This document shows positions 43,596-53,689 of a stretch of 64,000 bases of DNA, piece after piece. Numbering within the stretch: position 1 is the stretch's first letter; each line of letters begins with the position of its first letter. The notes under the pieces are model-generated. The model was not told where the DNA came from. It made no database searches and saw only the letters and a list, made by a program, of their open reading frames with translations. Origin of the DNA: Nannobrachium achirus (taxonomy: Eukaryota; Chordata; Actinopteri; Myctophiformes; Myctophidae); contig OY997645.1 of assembly GCA_963921795.1 (NCBI GenBank), positions 32,941,382-33,005,381 on the forward strand, in the 5' to 3' direction. Both the position numbers and the translations under genes were made by a program.

Positions 43596-43823
43596 TTTTT
43601 TTTTTTGTTATCAATTATTTTTATTTTCCAAAACATGAAATTAGAGACATACATATGAATAGAACAAGAAAAAGTAAAACAATAATCAAAAGAAAAATGC
43701 AATTAACAGACAAACAACACAAACAATAGCAAAACAAGAAAAGGAAAAGAAAACCCACCCACCCCCTTTCCCCGGACCAACACGGAATGTACAATAGTGC
43801 ATGCCTGTGCTAGGCTGTTACCA
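43596..43823 (-). other. LINE 3'UTR and A tail
   Basis: On the minus strand the end reads GGAAAATAAAAATAATTGAT AAC then 11 A; an AATAAA lies 15-20 nt before the tail. A CCGGGGAAAGGGGGTGGGTG stretch (43756-43775) is G-rich, like the polypurine 3'UTR region of mammalian L1. Confidence 0.85.
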
Positions 43824-46800
43824 CTATATAGTGATTTCTTGAATCATAGCCTTAAGCTTATCTGCAATGTCCGACCACATATTAATGTTTTCTTCTTTTG
43901 CTCCGTGTAACCTTGCTATCGACTGCTCTAAATATACTATATCTAGAAAGGTCAAGGCCCACTGGCGAAACGTTAACGTATGAGGAGGTTTCCACCGCGT
44001 AGCTACCATCTTCTTCGCCGCCGTTAATCCAGCAAAGAAGATGCGCTTGCGTATATTGTTTAGTTGCAACTGTGAGACGTCATTTAATAAAAATAAAGAA
44101 GGAGAAGATATGATATTAATACTAAAAATAGTTGAAAGTTTGGAGGCAACCATATTCCAGAATGACGACACATTTGGGCATTCCCAAACCATGTGAAGGA
44201 AGGTACCAATACTATTTGAGGCGCAGAGAGTGCAGTTGGGATTATTCAAAATCCTCATAGCACATAGTCTGCGGGGAGTTAAATAAGTCCGATGAACAAA
44301 ATTTAAATGAATTTGTTGATGGTCTGGATTTCTAGAAGATAGCCTAATGTTAGACCATACTGTGTCCCAACAAAAGTCAGGGTCCAAATTTGGTACATCA
44401 TTCCTCCAAACAGTATCAACAGATAGGGGCCCATAACTACAGTCTAATAAAAAACCATAGAGGGTGGAAACCAAACCTCTTGTTCTGTTACCATCACAGA
44501 TAAACTCATGGAAGGGGTGCAATCTAAGGGGAGCTTGCCATGGGACCCCGTAGGTCCTCATGGACGTTCTCAATTGGAAGTAGAAAAAAAGGGTATTTCC
44601 AGGCAGATTGAAGATGTCACACAAATCTCGAAAAGGTCGTAAACCATTTCTATCAAATAAGTCCCCTAATGTACGAATCCCCTTAGCCCTCCACCTTGGA
44701 AAGCGAATGGGGCGATCCTCGATTAAAAGTCTTTGATTATTGAACACTGGGGAAAATAAGTTCCATTTACAATCAATCTTACACATCTTTTCAGCTGCCC
44801 TCCAAACTGCCACTAAATGAGAAATGATAGGTCCAAAGCGAACTTTGCATTGATGTGTAGTTATGTTTGAATAGATAAGATCTCTCAATTCAACAGGCTG
44901 CACTAAACTCTCCTCAAGCTCTCTCCAAGAAACCTTATTTGCTGGGTTAAACCAATTTAAAAGGGGGCGGAGCGTGAAGGCCCAATAATAAAATTTAAAG
45001 TTGGGCAATGAAAGGCCGCCATCATCTCTAGCACGTTGTAATAGAGAAAGTTTAAGACGAGGGCGTTTCCCTTTCCACACAAACTTAGATATCGAAGAGT
45101 GAAGCTTATTCCAGTATTGCGGCGGTGGTGGCAAAGGGAGCATAGAGCTTACAAAGTTAACCCTAGGAAGAACATTCATCTTTATGATTGAAACTCGAGC
45201 TTGGAGAGAGTTGGGCAAAGATGACCATCTATCTAAATCAAGACAAATCTTATTTAGAGTGTCACCATAGTTGTTCTTAACAATAGCCTGAAGAGAGGGG
45301 AAAATATCTATGCCAAGATATTTGAATTGGCTTACTACTGGGATTATGGGCGGCAGGATAGCAGATCTCATCTGATCATTTAGAGGTAGAAGGGCTGACT
45401 TCGTCCAATTAATTTTGTAGCCGGAAATGGAACTGAACTGATCAAAAATTTGAAGGACGTGAGTAATTGACTGTGGTGCATTCTCAATGAACAGTAGAAT
45501 ATCATCAGCATATAGGGAAATGCGATGCTGTGTGTTGTTAATCGAAACAGGAGTAATATCTGCAGACTGACGCACTGTCTGAGCCAAGGGTTCGAGTGAA
45601 AGTGCGAAAAGGAGAGGACTAAGGGGACAACCCTGCCTTGAAGATCTGCCAATCGTGAATAGCGGCGAACAGATCTTACCGGTTAGGACCATCGCTGACG
45701 GATTAGAATAAAGTACTTTAACAAAATGTATGAATGAAGCACCAAATCCCATTTTATCTAGTACAGCCCACAGGTAAGACCATTCCAGACGATCAAATGC
45801 TTTCAACGCATCGAGCGACAACACTGCGGCGGGGGTCCTCAGCTCCTTAGCCCTATCGATGATATGCAATAGTCGTCTAGCATTATCAGAGGCTAGTCTA
45901 GTTCCTATGAAACCTGTCTGATCACAGTGTACTAAGGTGGTCATAAAACCCTGCAAGCGACGCGCAAGCACCTTAGCAAAAACTTTTAGATCAGAATTCA
46001 AAAGTGAAAGCGGTCTATAGCTTGCGCAATCTGTGGGATCCTTGTTCTTCTTCAACAATAATGATATAATAGCTACATTCACATCCCTGGAGAAAGAGCC
46101 ACTTTCAATTGCATATCGAAACATGTCTAGCATCAGCTGACCTAGATCTTCCCAAAAGATGGCATAAAGTTCAGGGGGTATCCCATCCAAACCAGGCGAC
46201 TTGCCCCTACGCATTGCGAGCACAGCTTCCTGTAATTCCGCCAGATGGAGCGGTCTATCTAAGGCTTCCGCATCCGCCTCGCTAAGGGTTGGTAACTGTA
46301 TGTTGGATAAAAAATCATTGCATACTGCATCATCGTGAATGACCTCGGAGGTGTAGAGCTCATCATAAAAAGCACGAAACGTGGCATTGACCTCTTTGGG
46401 TTCTGTAACCATGGCTCCCGTTGTTGATTTGACACTAACAATATCAGCAAAATGCTCATTGGATCTAAGACGTAAAGCCAGTAAGTGACTGGGTCTTGCA
46501 CTATTAAAATAGTAGTTTTGCCTTGTGCGTTTCATTTGAAATTCTGAGCGGCGCTTGAGAATGGAGTTAATTTCTTTCTTAACTAGCTCTCTCTGGGTTG
46601 CTGTACTAACATCAAAGTTATTTTGGAGAGAATTATCCAAAGTAGAAAACCGAGATTCCAATTCCACCAGTTTGGCTGACCTTAATTTTCTCTGAGTGGA
46701 CGCATAGAGGGTTGTATTACTCCTGATAAAGCCTTTAATTGCATCCCAAAGAATTCTGGGATCCTCAACTGAGCCTGTATTGATATTTATAAATTCGCGC

Positions 46801-47606
46801 AAACCAGTTTGAAACTGAGCTACAAATGCCGCATCGCGCAGCAGTGTGGTGTTAAACCGCCATCTAGGAGCTCTATCTATAACCTGTTTCAGTGAAGCAA
46901 CACACAGCACCGCCTTGTGATCCGAGAGTGACATTGGGAGCAACTCTACCTTGGCAATTTTATGAAACAAGCTAACAGGGGCAAAAACGTAATCGATCCT
47001 AGAGAATGAAGCATGCCTACCCGACAGAAAAGAAAAATCTCTAACCGTTGGGTTCATTAAACGCCAGATGTCGAGTAAGCCAGTTGAGTTTGCCCAAGCA
47101 CGTAGTTCTGCAGACGCTAGTGCTTGTTCTCTGCTTTCTACCCCAGTGGATCTATCTAGGTTATGTTGCCATGTTGCATTGAAGTCAGCACCAACAATGA
47201 TTTTGAAATCCGTCAGTTCCAATAAGGTTTTAGTTAGTAATTTGTAAAACTCTTTGTCTAAAACATTTGGAGCATACACAGAGACTAGTGCTAGCATTTT
47301 ACCCTCCAAGCGGATTTTAGCAACAGCTATCCTCCCGTCACTGTCAGACCAATCACCCAAAAAATCCAACCTAAGGTTACGTCTAGCCAATATGGCTACT
47401 CCCTTGGTTTTGGAAGAAGCAGCTGAAAAGGCTAAAACACGATAATGTTTATTAGCCAATCGGTTGGAATGCTCTTTTAAAAGATGAGACTCCTGTATAA
47501 ATGCAAAGTCAATTGATTTAGATCGCAAAACCCCCAAAATGCTGGTTCGCTTATGCGGTATATTCGCTCCCCTTACATTGAAACTTAGAAATTTATATTC
47601 TGTCAT
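43824..47606 (-). CDS. LINE ORF2: endonuclease-reverse transcriptase, 1260 aa, intact
   Basis: Makes the target-site nick and copies the LINE RNA at the nick. Endonuclease motifs: FNVRG (9-13), QES with catalytic E39, YAPN (111-114), GADFN (139-143), SRIDY (202-206), SDH (228-230). Reverse transcriptase: [10 protein letters not shown] (468-477), SLDALKAFD with D599 (597-605), [11 protein letters not shown] (657-667), YADD (699-702). C-terminal cysteine-histidine cluster CTLC...HMVWEC (1125-1143). Length is close to human ORF2p (1275 aa). All catalytic residues are present and there is no stop or frameshift. ATG at 47606-47604, stop TAG at 43826-43824. Confidence 0.97.
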   Translation of the reverse strand: MTEYKFLSFNVRGANIPHKRTSILGVLRSKSIDFAFIQESHLLKEHSNRLANKHYRVLAFSAASSKTKGVAILARRNLRLDFLGDWSDSDGRIAVAKIRLEGKMLALVSVYAPNVLDKEFYKLLTKTLLELTDFKIIVGADFNATWQHNLDRSTGVESREQALASAELRAWANSTGLLDIWRLMNPTVRDFSFLSGRHASFSRIDYVFAPVSLFHKIAKVELLPMSLSDHKAVLCVASLKQVIDRAPRWRFNTTLLRDAAFVAQFQTGLREFININTGSVEDPRILWDAIKGFIRSNTTLYASTQRKLRSAKLVELESRFSTLDNSLQNNFDVSTATQRELVKKEINSILKRRSEFQMKRTRQNYYFNSARPSHLLALRLRSNEHFADIVSVKSTTGAMVTEPKEVNATFRAFYDELYTSEVIHDDAVCNDFLSNIQLPTLSEADAEALDRPLHLAELQEAVLAMRRGKSPGLDGIPPELYAIFWEDLGQLMLDMFRYAIESGSFSRDVNVAIISLLLKKNKDPTDCASYRPLSLLNSDLKVFAKVLARRLQGFMTTLVHCDQTGFIGTRLASDNARRLLHIIDRAKELRTPAAVLSLDALKAFDRLEWSYLWAVLDKMGFGASFIHFVKVLYSNPSAMVLTGKICSPLFTIGRSSRQGCPLSPLLFALSLEPLAQTVRQSADITPVSINNTQHRISLYADDILLFIENAPQSITHVLQIFDQFSSISGYKINWTKSALLPLNDQMRSAILPPIIPVVSQFKYLGIDIFPSLQAIVKNNYGDTLNKICLDLDRWSSLPNSLQARVSIIKMNVLPRVNFVSSMLPLPPPPQYWNKLHSSISKFVWKGKRPRLKLSLLQRARDDGGLSLPNFKFYYWAFTLRPLLNWFNPANKVSWRELEESLVQPVELRDLIYSNITTHQCKVRFGPIISHLVAVWRAAEKMCKIDCKWNLFSPVFNNQRLLIEDRPIRFPRWRAKGIRTLGDLFDRNGLRPFRDLCDIFNLPGNTLFFYFQLRTSMRTYGVPWQAPLRLHPFHEFICDGNRTRGLVSTLYGFLLDCSYGPLSVDTVWRNDVPNLDPDFCWDTVWSNIRLSSRNPDHQQIHLNFVHRTYLTPRRLCAMRILNNPNCTLCASNSIGTFLHMVWECPNVSSFWNMVASKLSTIFSINIISSPSLFLLNDVSQLQLNNIRKRIFFAGLTAAKKMVATRWKPPHTLTFRQWALTFLDIVYLEQSIARLHGAKEENINMWSDIADKLKAMIQEITI

Positions 47607-48826
47607 AATTGTGGTTCAAACCATACGCACAGCAAGCACAGTAGAACATTTTAGAATTTCCTAGTTGGTCCCTCACAACAAACCTTCCCCACAGAAAAAC
47701 AAAACAACCCCAAAAGGAACAGAAAGGAAAAAGCAACATCAAACGAACATAAAAAAACACATAACATTGAAGCTTGAGGGGGAAAACCCCATTAGCATCA
47801 GAGTGCACAAAAACAGTTCCCCACCCCATCAACCTATTAGTCAACCTTCATTTCACTCTGTCAGAGAGTGCAAACAAGTAACTGCCCAAAAGTAACCATA
47901 CATTGCCCTCTGGTGATTATGTAAATATATAACAGATCACCAAAGTAAAAACAACAACAACAAAAAAGTGCCTTCTCGTGGCTGAATAGCTCTCAAACAT
48001 TCCATCCGCTCAAATTATGATCAATCTCCCCACTTCATATCACTTAAATAAATGAGAATGGTATGTTAACATTTCTAGTAAAGAAGGGGGAGAGAAAAAA
48101 GAAAAGAATAAAGGGAAAAAAAAATGAGGGGACTATAACAACTGTAATAATAATAATCAGTCCAGCATTAGGCCCACCTAGAATGTGATAAAGCCCTATA
48201 AGCCACGTTAATGCAAATAACCAAACACTTGTGACAGATAAGTGGAAATAAGGCTGTCACCACGACAAGGCACTAATATAATATTAATAATAAAAATAAA
48301 TAAAAAGGAAATCAGTGTATATGATATAAAAAATATATGCACTTATATATGTAGTTAGAAATAGAAATTAAAAGCACATCCGGGGGGCCATATGCAGCAA
48401 AGCACACACAGTGTTAATGCATACTGCGCCACATACAGCCCCCCCCCCCATGCATCCATGTATACAAACCACAATTACTAATTAGAAGGGGGAAAAAAAG
48501 AAAGAAAAGAAAAGTCTGTATACATAAGTATTTACATAAAACACAGTTATGTATGATCAGGAAACCATATACAACACAGCACACATAATGCATACTGCGC
48601 CATATACAGCTCCCTGTACATGCCCAAAAGGCCAGTGCAAACTTAGATAAATGTCAATCATATTAGTTAAGTCTGTTTCCGTCTTAAACAGTAAACTACC
48701 ATACTTCAAACAGTGAACCTACCCAATCACGACTACAAAATAAATATCCCAATACAGAGCTCCCCTCTCCCCCCATCAAGAAATTAACATTTTAGAAGAC
48801 AACAAGTAAAGTAGTTAAATAACTAC

Positions 48827-48847
48827 CCCCCCCCCCCCCCCCCCCCC
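48827..48847. repeat. poly(C) run
   Basis: Twenty-one C on the plus strand inside the LINE spacer. Length may be unreliable. Confidence 0.9.
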
Positions 48848-49213
48848 AGACAGCGGATCCACAAGCACGTAGAGCCAACGCGCCACGAGATCGTACATCC
48901 GCCAGCTATTGAGATTAGAAAAAAAAGGAAAAAAAAAGAACGAGTCAATGAGCCAGGGAGAGAGAGAGAGAGAGGAGAAGCAGAGATAGGTAGAGAGACA
49001 TAGAGAAAGGGCGGGAGAGCGAGTGGTCTCTGGAACCGCGGAGCCTTCACAATTTAGACCATATTATTTATATCTGTTTCACCTTAAACAGTAGGCTACA
49101 TTACTCAATACAAAGGCCAAAGCCCAGTCTCGCCCTCCTACCCGAGAAAGTAGCGTTTTAGGAGGCATAAACGAACCATAAACTAACAACCAACATAGCC
49201 GCCATTACCTAAC

Positions 49214-49215
<2 letters not shown>

Positions 49216-49249
<34 letters not shown>

Positions 49250-49281
49250 ACACACACACACACACAGCGAGAGAGAGAGCC

Positions 49282-49330
<49 letters not shown>
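49216..49330. repeat. (GA)n/(CA)n compound microsatellite in LINE spacer
   Basis: GA repeats, about 11 CA units, a CATAGAGAGA interruption, and about 25 further GA units. Confidence 0.95.
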
Positions 49331-49334
<4 letters not shown>

Positions 49335-49941
49335 AAGCCGAGATAGATAGAGAGACATAGAGGAAAGACGAGAGAGAGAGCAGGCTCCGTCTGAACCGCG
49401 ACACGGAACCCGTTAGACAAAGCTTAACAGAGAGAGATAAAACCCTCTAGACCTATATAGTAAGCAGCACAACGCTCAATAAGAGCAAAGAAAAGGAATA
49501 CAATAATAACAAGAACAATGTCCATTATATTCAAACAAAAAAGACAGTGAATTATGCTTATAGCTTTAGCAGCCCTAAATCCTCTCTCCTTGCGGTAACC
49601 TAAATTAAAACGAGTAACACCCATCTGCTTACAGATCTTGTTAAAAAATAAAATATATCTTATTCTTCGATACAAATAAAATAGGTATTATGAAACGAGA
49701 CACTTGAAAACACAACGTCAAGTCAGATGATGAGTCCAAAACAATAAGTAGGCTTACATTAACAACTCACCCTTTGGGGAGGAGGAGGAGGAGAGAGTGA
49801 GGAAAGAAAGACGCTGCGTAAAAGTCATCTCCAAAGTCCCAGCCAGCTTACCAACAGTCCATTAAAGGCAAAAGGATATCACATCGGCAGAATGTGTTTG
49901 AAAGCACGCGATCACGAAAGCAAAAGTGTCCCTGGTAAAAG

Positions 49942-50868
49942 TTAGTTCTCTGTAACTGTCGTCTCATCATCCTGCGTAGCTAGAGTCTCGTCCGCAGCAC
50001 CTGGAGTCTTGAACTTATCCTTGCAAAAGGCCAGAGCTTCCTTGGGTGAGTTGAAAGTAGAAGTCGCCTCATCCACGGTTATCCAGAATTTGCTCGGGTG
50101 CCTTATCCCGTATTTCACTCCTTCCGCGGTGATGGAACGTAGGAATTCTTTTACTGGCCCGAAAGCTGCCCTTCTCTTTGATGTTTCAGCAGACCAGTCG
50201 GGGAAAATATACACCTTTTTGCCATTGTATGTCAGTTGGCCTGCTTTCCTGGAGAGCTGGAGTATGCGTTCCTTTACCCGGAAAAAATGGATCCTTGCCA
50301 GGAAAGCCCTTGGCTTATCAGAACGTGGATTGCCGGTCCGATGAGCACGATCCACCTCCGGGGGGGAGTCGGGAAACTCGTCGGGGAATGTTTTCTGCAA
50401 AAAAGACTGGATAAAGGCCACTGGGTCAGCCTTTTCTAGCCCAGGAGAGATCCCAATCACTCTTATGTTGTTCCTACGACTCCGGTCTTCTGCTATGACG
50501 AGCTTCTCCTCCAGATTAGCACATCTTCTCTCCAATTCAGTGATACACATCTGCAAACTGTCCATGGAGGAACCAAAGTTCTCAATGGCCTCCCCATGTT
50601 CAGCCACGGTCGTGTTCAGCGTGGCGACTGCAGGACGCAGCTCCTTTCCGAAGTCATCAATCTTCTTCAGTAATTTCTTCTCCAAGCCAAGCATCATGGG
50701 TTGAATAAAACCATCCATAAACTCTTTCAGTGATTCCTTGAGGACCTCGCGCAGCATGCTCTTTGTAACCGGAGCGTCAGCGTCGCCCTGCATTGCGCCG
50801 GCCATGTTGTCAGCGTTTGCGGTCGGAGACCTGGTACTCCTCGACCTCGTGTTAATCGTATTCGGCAT
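49942..50868 (-). CDS. LINE ORF1: L1-type RNA-binding chaperone, 308 aa, intact
   Basis: L1 ORF1p coats the LINE RNA as a coiled-coil trimer. Here an N-terminal basic segment (TINTRSRSTRSP) is followed by a leucine-rich coiled coil (about 40-130, ELERRCANLEEKLVIAEDRS). Next comes the RRM-like start RRNNIRVIGI (131-140) and the conserved RAHRTG (174-179). The C-terminal domain includes RAFLARIHFFRVKERIL (187-203), YNGKKVYIFPDWS and SPKEALAFCKDK. Length is near human ORF1p (338 aa). No CCHC knuckle seen. ATG at 50868-50866, stop TAA at 49944-49942. Confidence 0.95.
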   Translation of the reverse strand: MPNTINTRSRSTRSPTANADNMAGAMQGDADAPVTKSMLREVLKESLKEFMDGFIQPMMLGLEKKLLKKIDDFGKELRPAVATLNTTVAEHGEAIENFGSSMDSLQMCITELERRCANLEEKLVIAEDRSRRNNIRVIGISPGLEKADPVAFIQSFLQKTFPDEFPDSPPEVDRAHRTGNPRSDKPRAFLARIHFFRVKERILQLSRKAGQLTYNGKKVYIFPDWSAETSKRRAAFGPVKEFLRSITAEGVKYGIRHPSKFWITVDEATSTFNSPKEALAFCKDKFKTPGAADETLATQDDETTVTEN

Positions 50869-51037
50869 GAAACACGAAACAACTGCAAAAACAGACGCTC
50901 ACCAGTGTTTTGGGCGTTTAAAGTCTCAAAAGAACTATACAGGCAGTAAAAAATGGGCTTAAAAAATGTGAAAACTATGCACCTCCACAGAGCTCAACAA
51001 ACGCGTCCTACTCGGTCGCCATCTTGTCGGAACTCTC
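50869..51037 (-). promoter_or_regulatory. LINE 5'UTR with YY1-like motif at about +13
   Basis: Reading the minus strand from the first base inside the target duplication (51037), the twelve bases GAGAGTTCCGAC are followed by AAGATGGCGACC. AAGATGG is the YY1 core and sits at about +13. Human L1 has a YY1 site at the same place that fixes the transcription start. Confidence 0.7.
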
Positions 51038-51052
51038 GGCTTAAAAACATCT
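51038..51052. repeat. LINE target-site duplication, 5' side
   Basis: GGCTTAAAAACATCT, identical to 43581-43595. Confidence 0.97.
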
Positions 51053-52190
51053 ATGTAGAAATTGCTCCTACAATCGAAGGAATTTTTAGATTGTGACTTT
51101 TAGTGGTGTAAATTAGTGTTTATTTATTCTTTCTCCAAGAATATCTCTTAAGATTCTTCATTATGACCATCCTGTTTTACAGCTGATGAGATCCCTTCAT
51201 ATTGGACAAAAATGTAATTATTCACCCATTTATCCATTTATAAATCAGGGTTGGTGTCACTGTCAGTTGGTAAACAGATCCACAGCAAAATGCAGAAAAT
51301 CCTGGGTGCTAATATAAGGACTTTTGCTGTGTGGAATTAAGGATGTGTCTGGCTGGTCTGGATTGTTGATGTGCTGTTAATGGTGTGGACTAAAGTGGTC
51401 CTGCTTATAAAGTCAACCCTGCTTGCAGGACGTCTGGCATTTTGCCCCGTGCCAACTGCACAAGGGCGACTCTTCATCACAACCCTCTGAATGAGTTCTA
51501 CCCTCCAAACCAGCACTACAGCAAGCCTCAATGTCACTCAAGTTTAGTGGGAGTGAGTGCTGTGGGAAAAGGAGGGCTAGTAGCCTCAAAGGCAGTGACA
51601 CTCCAGAAATCCACTTCAGACAAAGCAATTACAACATGCTGATACTTTGGGCTAATGGGTCTTTATATGTAGTCAAGCCAGCCTTCTTATTGACATGCTA
51701 TTAATAATTAGCTGGGTTTGCTTTGTGCTGCAGCACTTAGCTTAGTGCTCTGCAGGCTTTGGAAGCAGAAAGGAGCCAGTATGCTGTGATGCTGCAAGAC
51801 TACCTGGATAATGGATACAGGCACGTGCACACATAGGCCTCAAAGGGGGCTTGAGCCCCTGCCCTTTTTCCATAATGTAAAAAGTGCCCTCTCCAGACCA
51901 TGAATGCAGTTTTTACTATGGTGAAAGAAATGCAAATGCCCTCCTTTCCTAGCCTGATTTCAGACTCAGCTCGCGCTCTGAGAGTGGGCGGGGTCTCTGG
52001 TCTGGAAGCAGGCTACTCCTTTCCATGTCATACCTGAAAGCAGCATTCAAGAGAATTGCCCTGTCCAAACTCTCCTGAAATTGAATGCAGCATCTTATGT
52101 TGAAAGAATTGCCCTCTCTGTGTAGAAATCCATGCCGTTATACCACATCTCCAGTTTTGACTTGATTATGCTTTGTTCATTGTGGTATCA
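51053..52190. other. intronic stretch, nothing recognised
   Basis: Contains CAGGCACGTGCACACATAGG..GGGGGCTTGAGCCCC near 51820-51870, possibly a MITE end. No exon. Confidence 0.4.
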
Positions 52191-52194
52191 AGCA

Positions 52195-52268
52195 CCGAAA
52201 ATATCTGACCTCCAAGCTCACAGCGCGACGCGTTGTGAGCTTGGAGGTCTGCTATTATCTATATTTTC
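52195..52268. repeat. hairpin module with two compensated arm changes (H21)
   Basis: The left arm reads GACCTCCAAGCTCACAGCGC where the consensus has GATCTACAAGC. The right arm reads GCTTGGAGGTC where the consensus has GCTTGTAGATC. Two separate substitutions are thus present in both arms and pairing is kept. The loop is about 3 nt. Confidence 0.96.
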
Positions 52269-52269
52269 A

Positions 52270-53555
52270 TGAAAAGGCCCTTTTAGAAATGTTAGCCCCT
52301 ACCTCTATAACATTCTCTGCACCTCCCTGAATGTATGCTAGTAGACGAACGCAGACCCTGTTCCTCTGGAGTACTGCATGGGGCGATCCCTCTCCAGCTT
52401 CAACAATGCACCCCCCACCCAAATATATGCAAAGCCGTCTCTCGACAGGGCTTGTTGAGCATCAATACTACGCTACTGCTCCAAAGATTTATTTCAATAA
52501 GGACTGTTGCCGTTAATAAAGTCCCCTTCTCAACCCGCAAGCTTATTGTTTTTCATGATCTGAACATCCTAATTTCCTAAACACTTGACGGTTCACATGG
52601 CAACAGTGGGGATTTCTTTCTGATTTCCTTTCCTATGATCCAGAAACAATGTTAGAATTTGAATAATGTTGAAATGAGCTACTGTACTGTAGATTCAACC
52701 AGACAGAGGAATATAAATGGCCTACCGTTGTCGTTAATCACAGAATGATAACCGCATCCGAAGGCTATAATGTTTGTCTTCCTCTCATCATTCTTCAGAC
52801 AACACCACCACCATCTGGCCTCCTGCCTAATTCCTTTTAGTTAGGAAAGATGATCAGCTATTGCAACCGCAGATCGCATTTAGTATGAAAACCTGCAGAT
52901 CATGTCCGTGCGTCACGCCTCATGTCACACTCATATATAGTATATGGCCAAGATCACTTATGTCATCAATATTAAGCTCATATCTGGGAAAGCCCGTATA
53001 TGGACATATTGTGTCAGTCTCATGATAACCAGTGTGGTTGTCGCGACGTGAGTCACACTTGCAAATTAATTATGTTCTTGTCCTTTTTATGCCCATATAT
53101 GGAGATCCCTGATGTCATCAATATATAAGCCCATATCTGGGAATGCCCATATATGGACATATGTGTCAGTGTTGTCAACCTTGCCCCTTTAGGGCGAGGT
53201 CACGCTGTAACAAAATCTTTTTTCATATAATTGTAGTGGAGGAGTAAAAGTACAATATTTGCCTTTGAGATGCAGTGGAGTTGAAGTAAAATCATTGAAA
53301 ATTGGAAATACTACAGTAAGTAAAACTAGACCAGGTCAACCTGGTTGTGCCAGACCCCCTGTCTGTCATCATCATTTATGACATCATGCCTTTTGTAGGC
53401 ATGTCATCATCATGTCATCATCATATATACCCTTTATATAGAAAACCCGGACAGACAGACCGACATTTGCTTATGTAGGCCTACCCATTTCACGGGTCTG
53501 GCAAATACCTCAAAGTACAGTACTTGAGTAAATGTACTTCATGTTACTTTACACC
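52270..53555. other. intronic stretch with a duplicated 55-bp block
   Basis: GTCATCAATATTAAGCTCAT ATCTGGGAA..TATGGACATAT at about 52962-53020 recurs as GTCATCAATATATAAGCCCA.. at about 53115-53172. AAAGTACAGTACTTGAGTAA near 53514 resembles a fish MITE end. Confidence 0.5.
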
Positions 53556-53559
53556 ACTG

Positions 53560-53679
<120 letters not shown>

Positions 53680-53689
53680 TTAGCTGTGT

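Larger units (their letters stand above)
48671..49430. repeat. diverged tandem repeat in LINE spacer, two units of about 400 and 360 bp
   Basis: Unit 1 starts CTGTTTCCGTCTTAAACAGT at 48672 and unit 2 CTGTTTCACCTTAAACAGT at 49072. Both continue through a TTTTAG(A/G)AG(A/G) block to a GA-rich segment with AGAGAGACATAGAG and end near GAACCGCG. Confidence 0.7.
47607..49941 (-). other. LINE inter-ORF spacer, 2.3 kb, with internal repeats
   Basis: No conserved frame. It contains two diverged tandem pairs: about 171-bp spacing around GCATACTGCGCC (48419, 48590), and about 400-bp spacing around CTGTTTC..CTTAAACAGTA (48672, 49072) with shared GAGAGACATAGAG and GAACCGCG blocks. It also has a C run (48827-48847) and GA/CA microsatellites. 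Confidence 0.8.
43596..51037 (-). mobile_element. full-length L1-type LINE, 7.4 kb, apparently intact
   Basis: A 15-bp identical target duplication brackets one element on the minus strand: 5'UTR 51037-50869 (169 nt), ORF1 50868-49942, spacer 49941-47607 (2335 nt), ORF2 47606-43824, short 3'UTR and A tail ending at 43596. ORF1 is of the L1 ORF1p (Transposase_22) type and ORF2 carries apurinic-like endonuclease and reverse transcriptase, the layout of the L1 clade. Identical duplications, two uninterrupted frames and a poly(A) tail indicate a recent insertion that may still be competent. The spacer is far longer than in mammalian L1. The host reading is antisense to nxn. Confidence 0.96.

Noticed and set aside
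48851-48912. Possible hairpin module copy in the LINE spacer (CAGCGGATCCACAAGCACGT ... ATCCGCCAGCTATT)
   Set aside because: Resembles the core in part, but mismatches and missing apex make chance similarity likely. Worth including in a genome-wide alignment only.
47593-49675. Small frames of 70-85 aa in the LINE spacer as a third ORF
   Set aside because: Low complexity over GA, C or CA tracts, no conserved motif.
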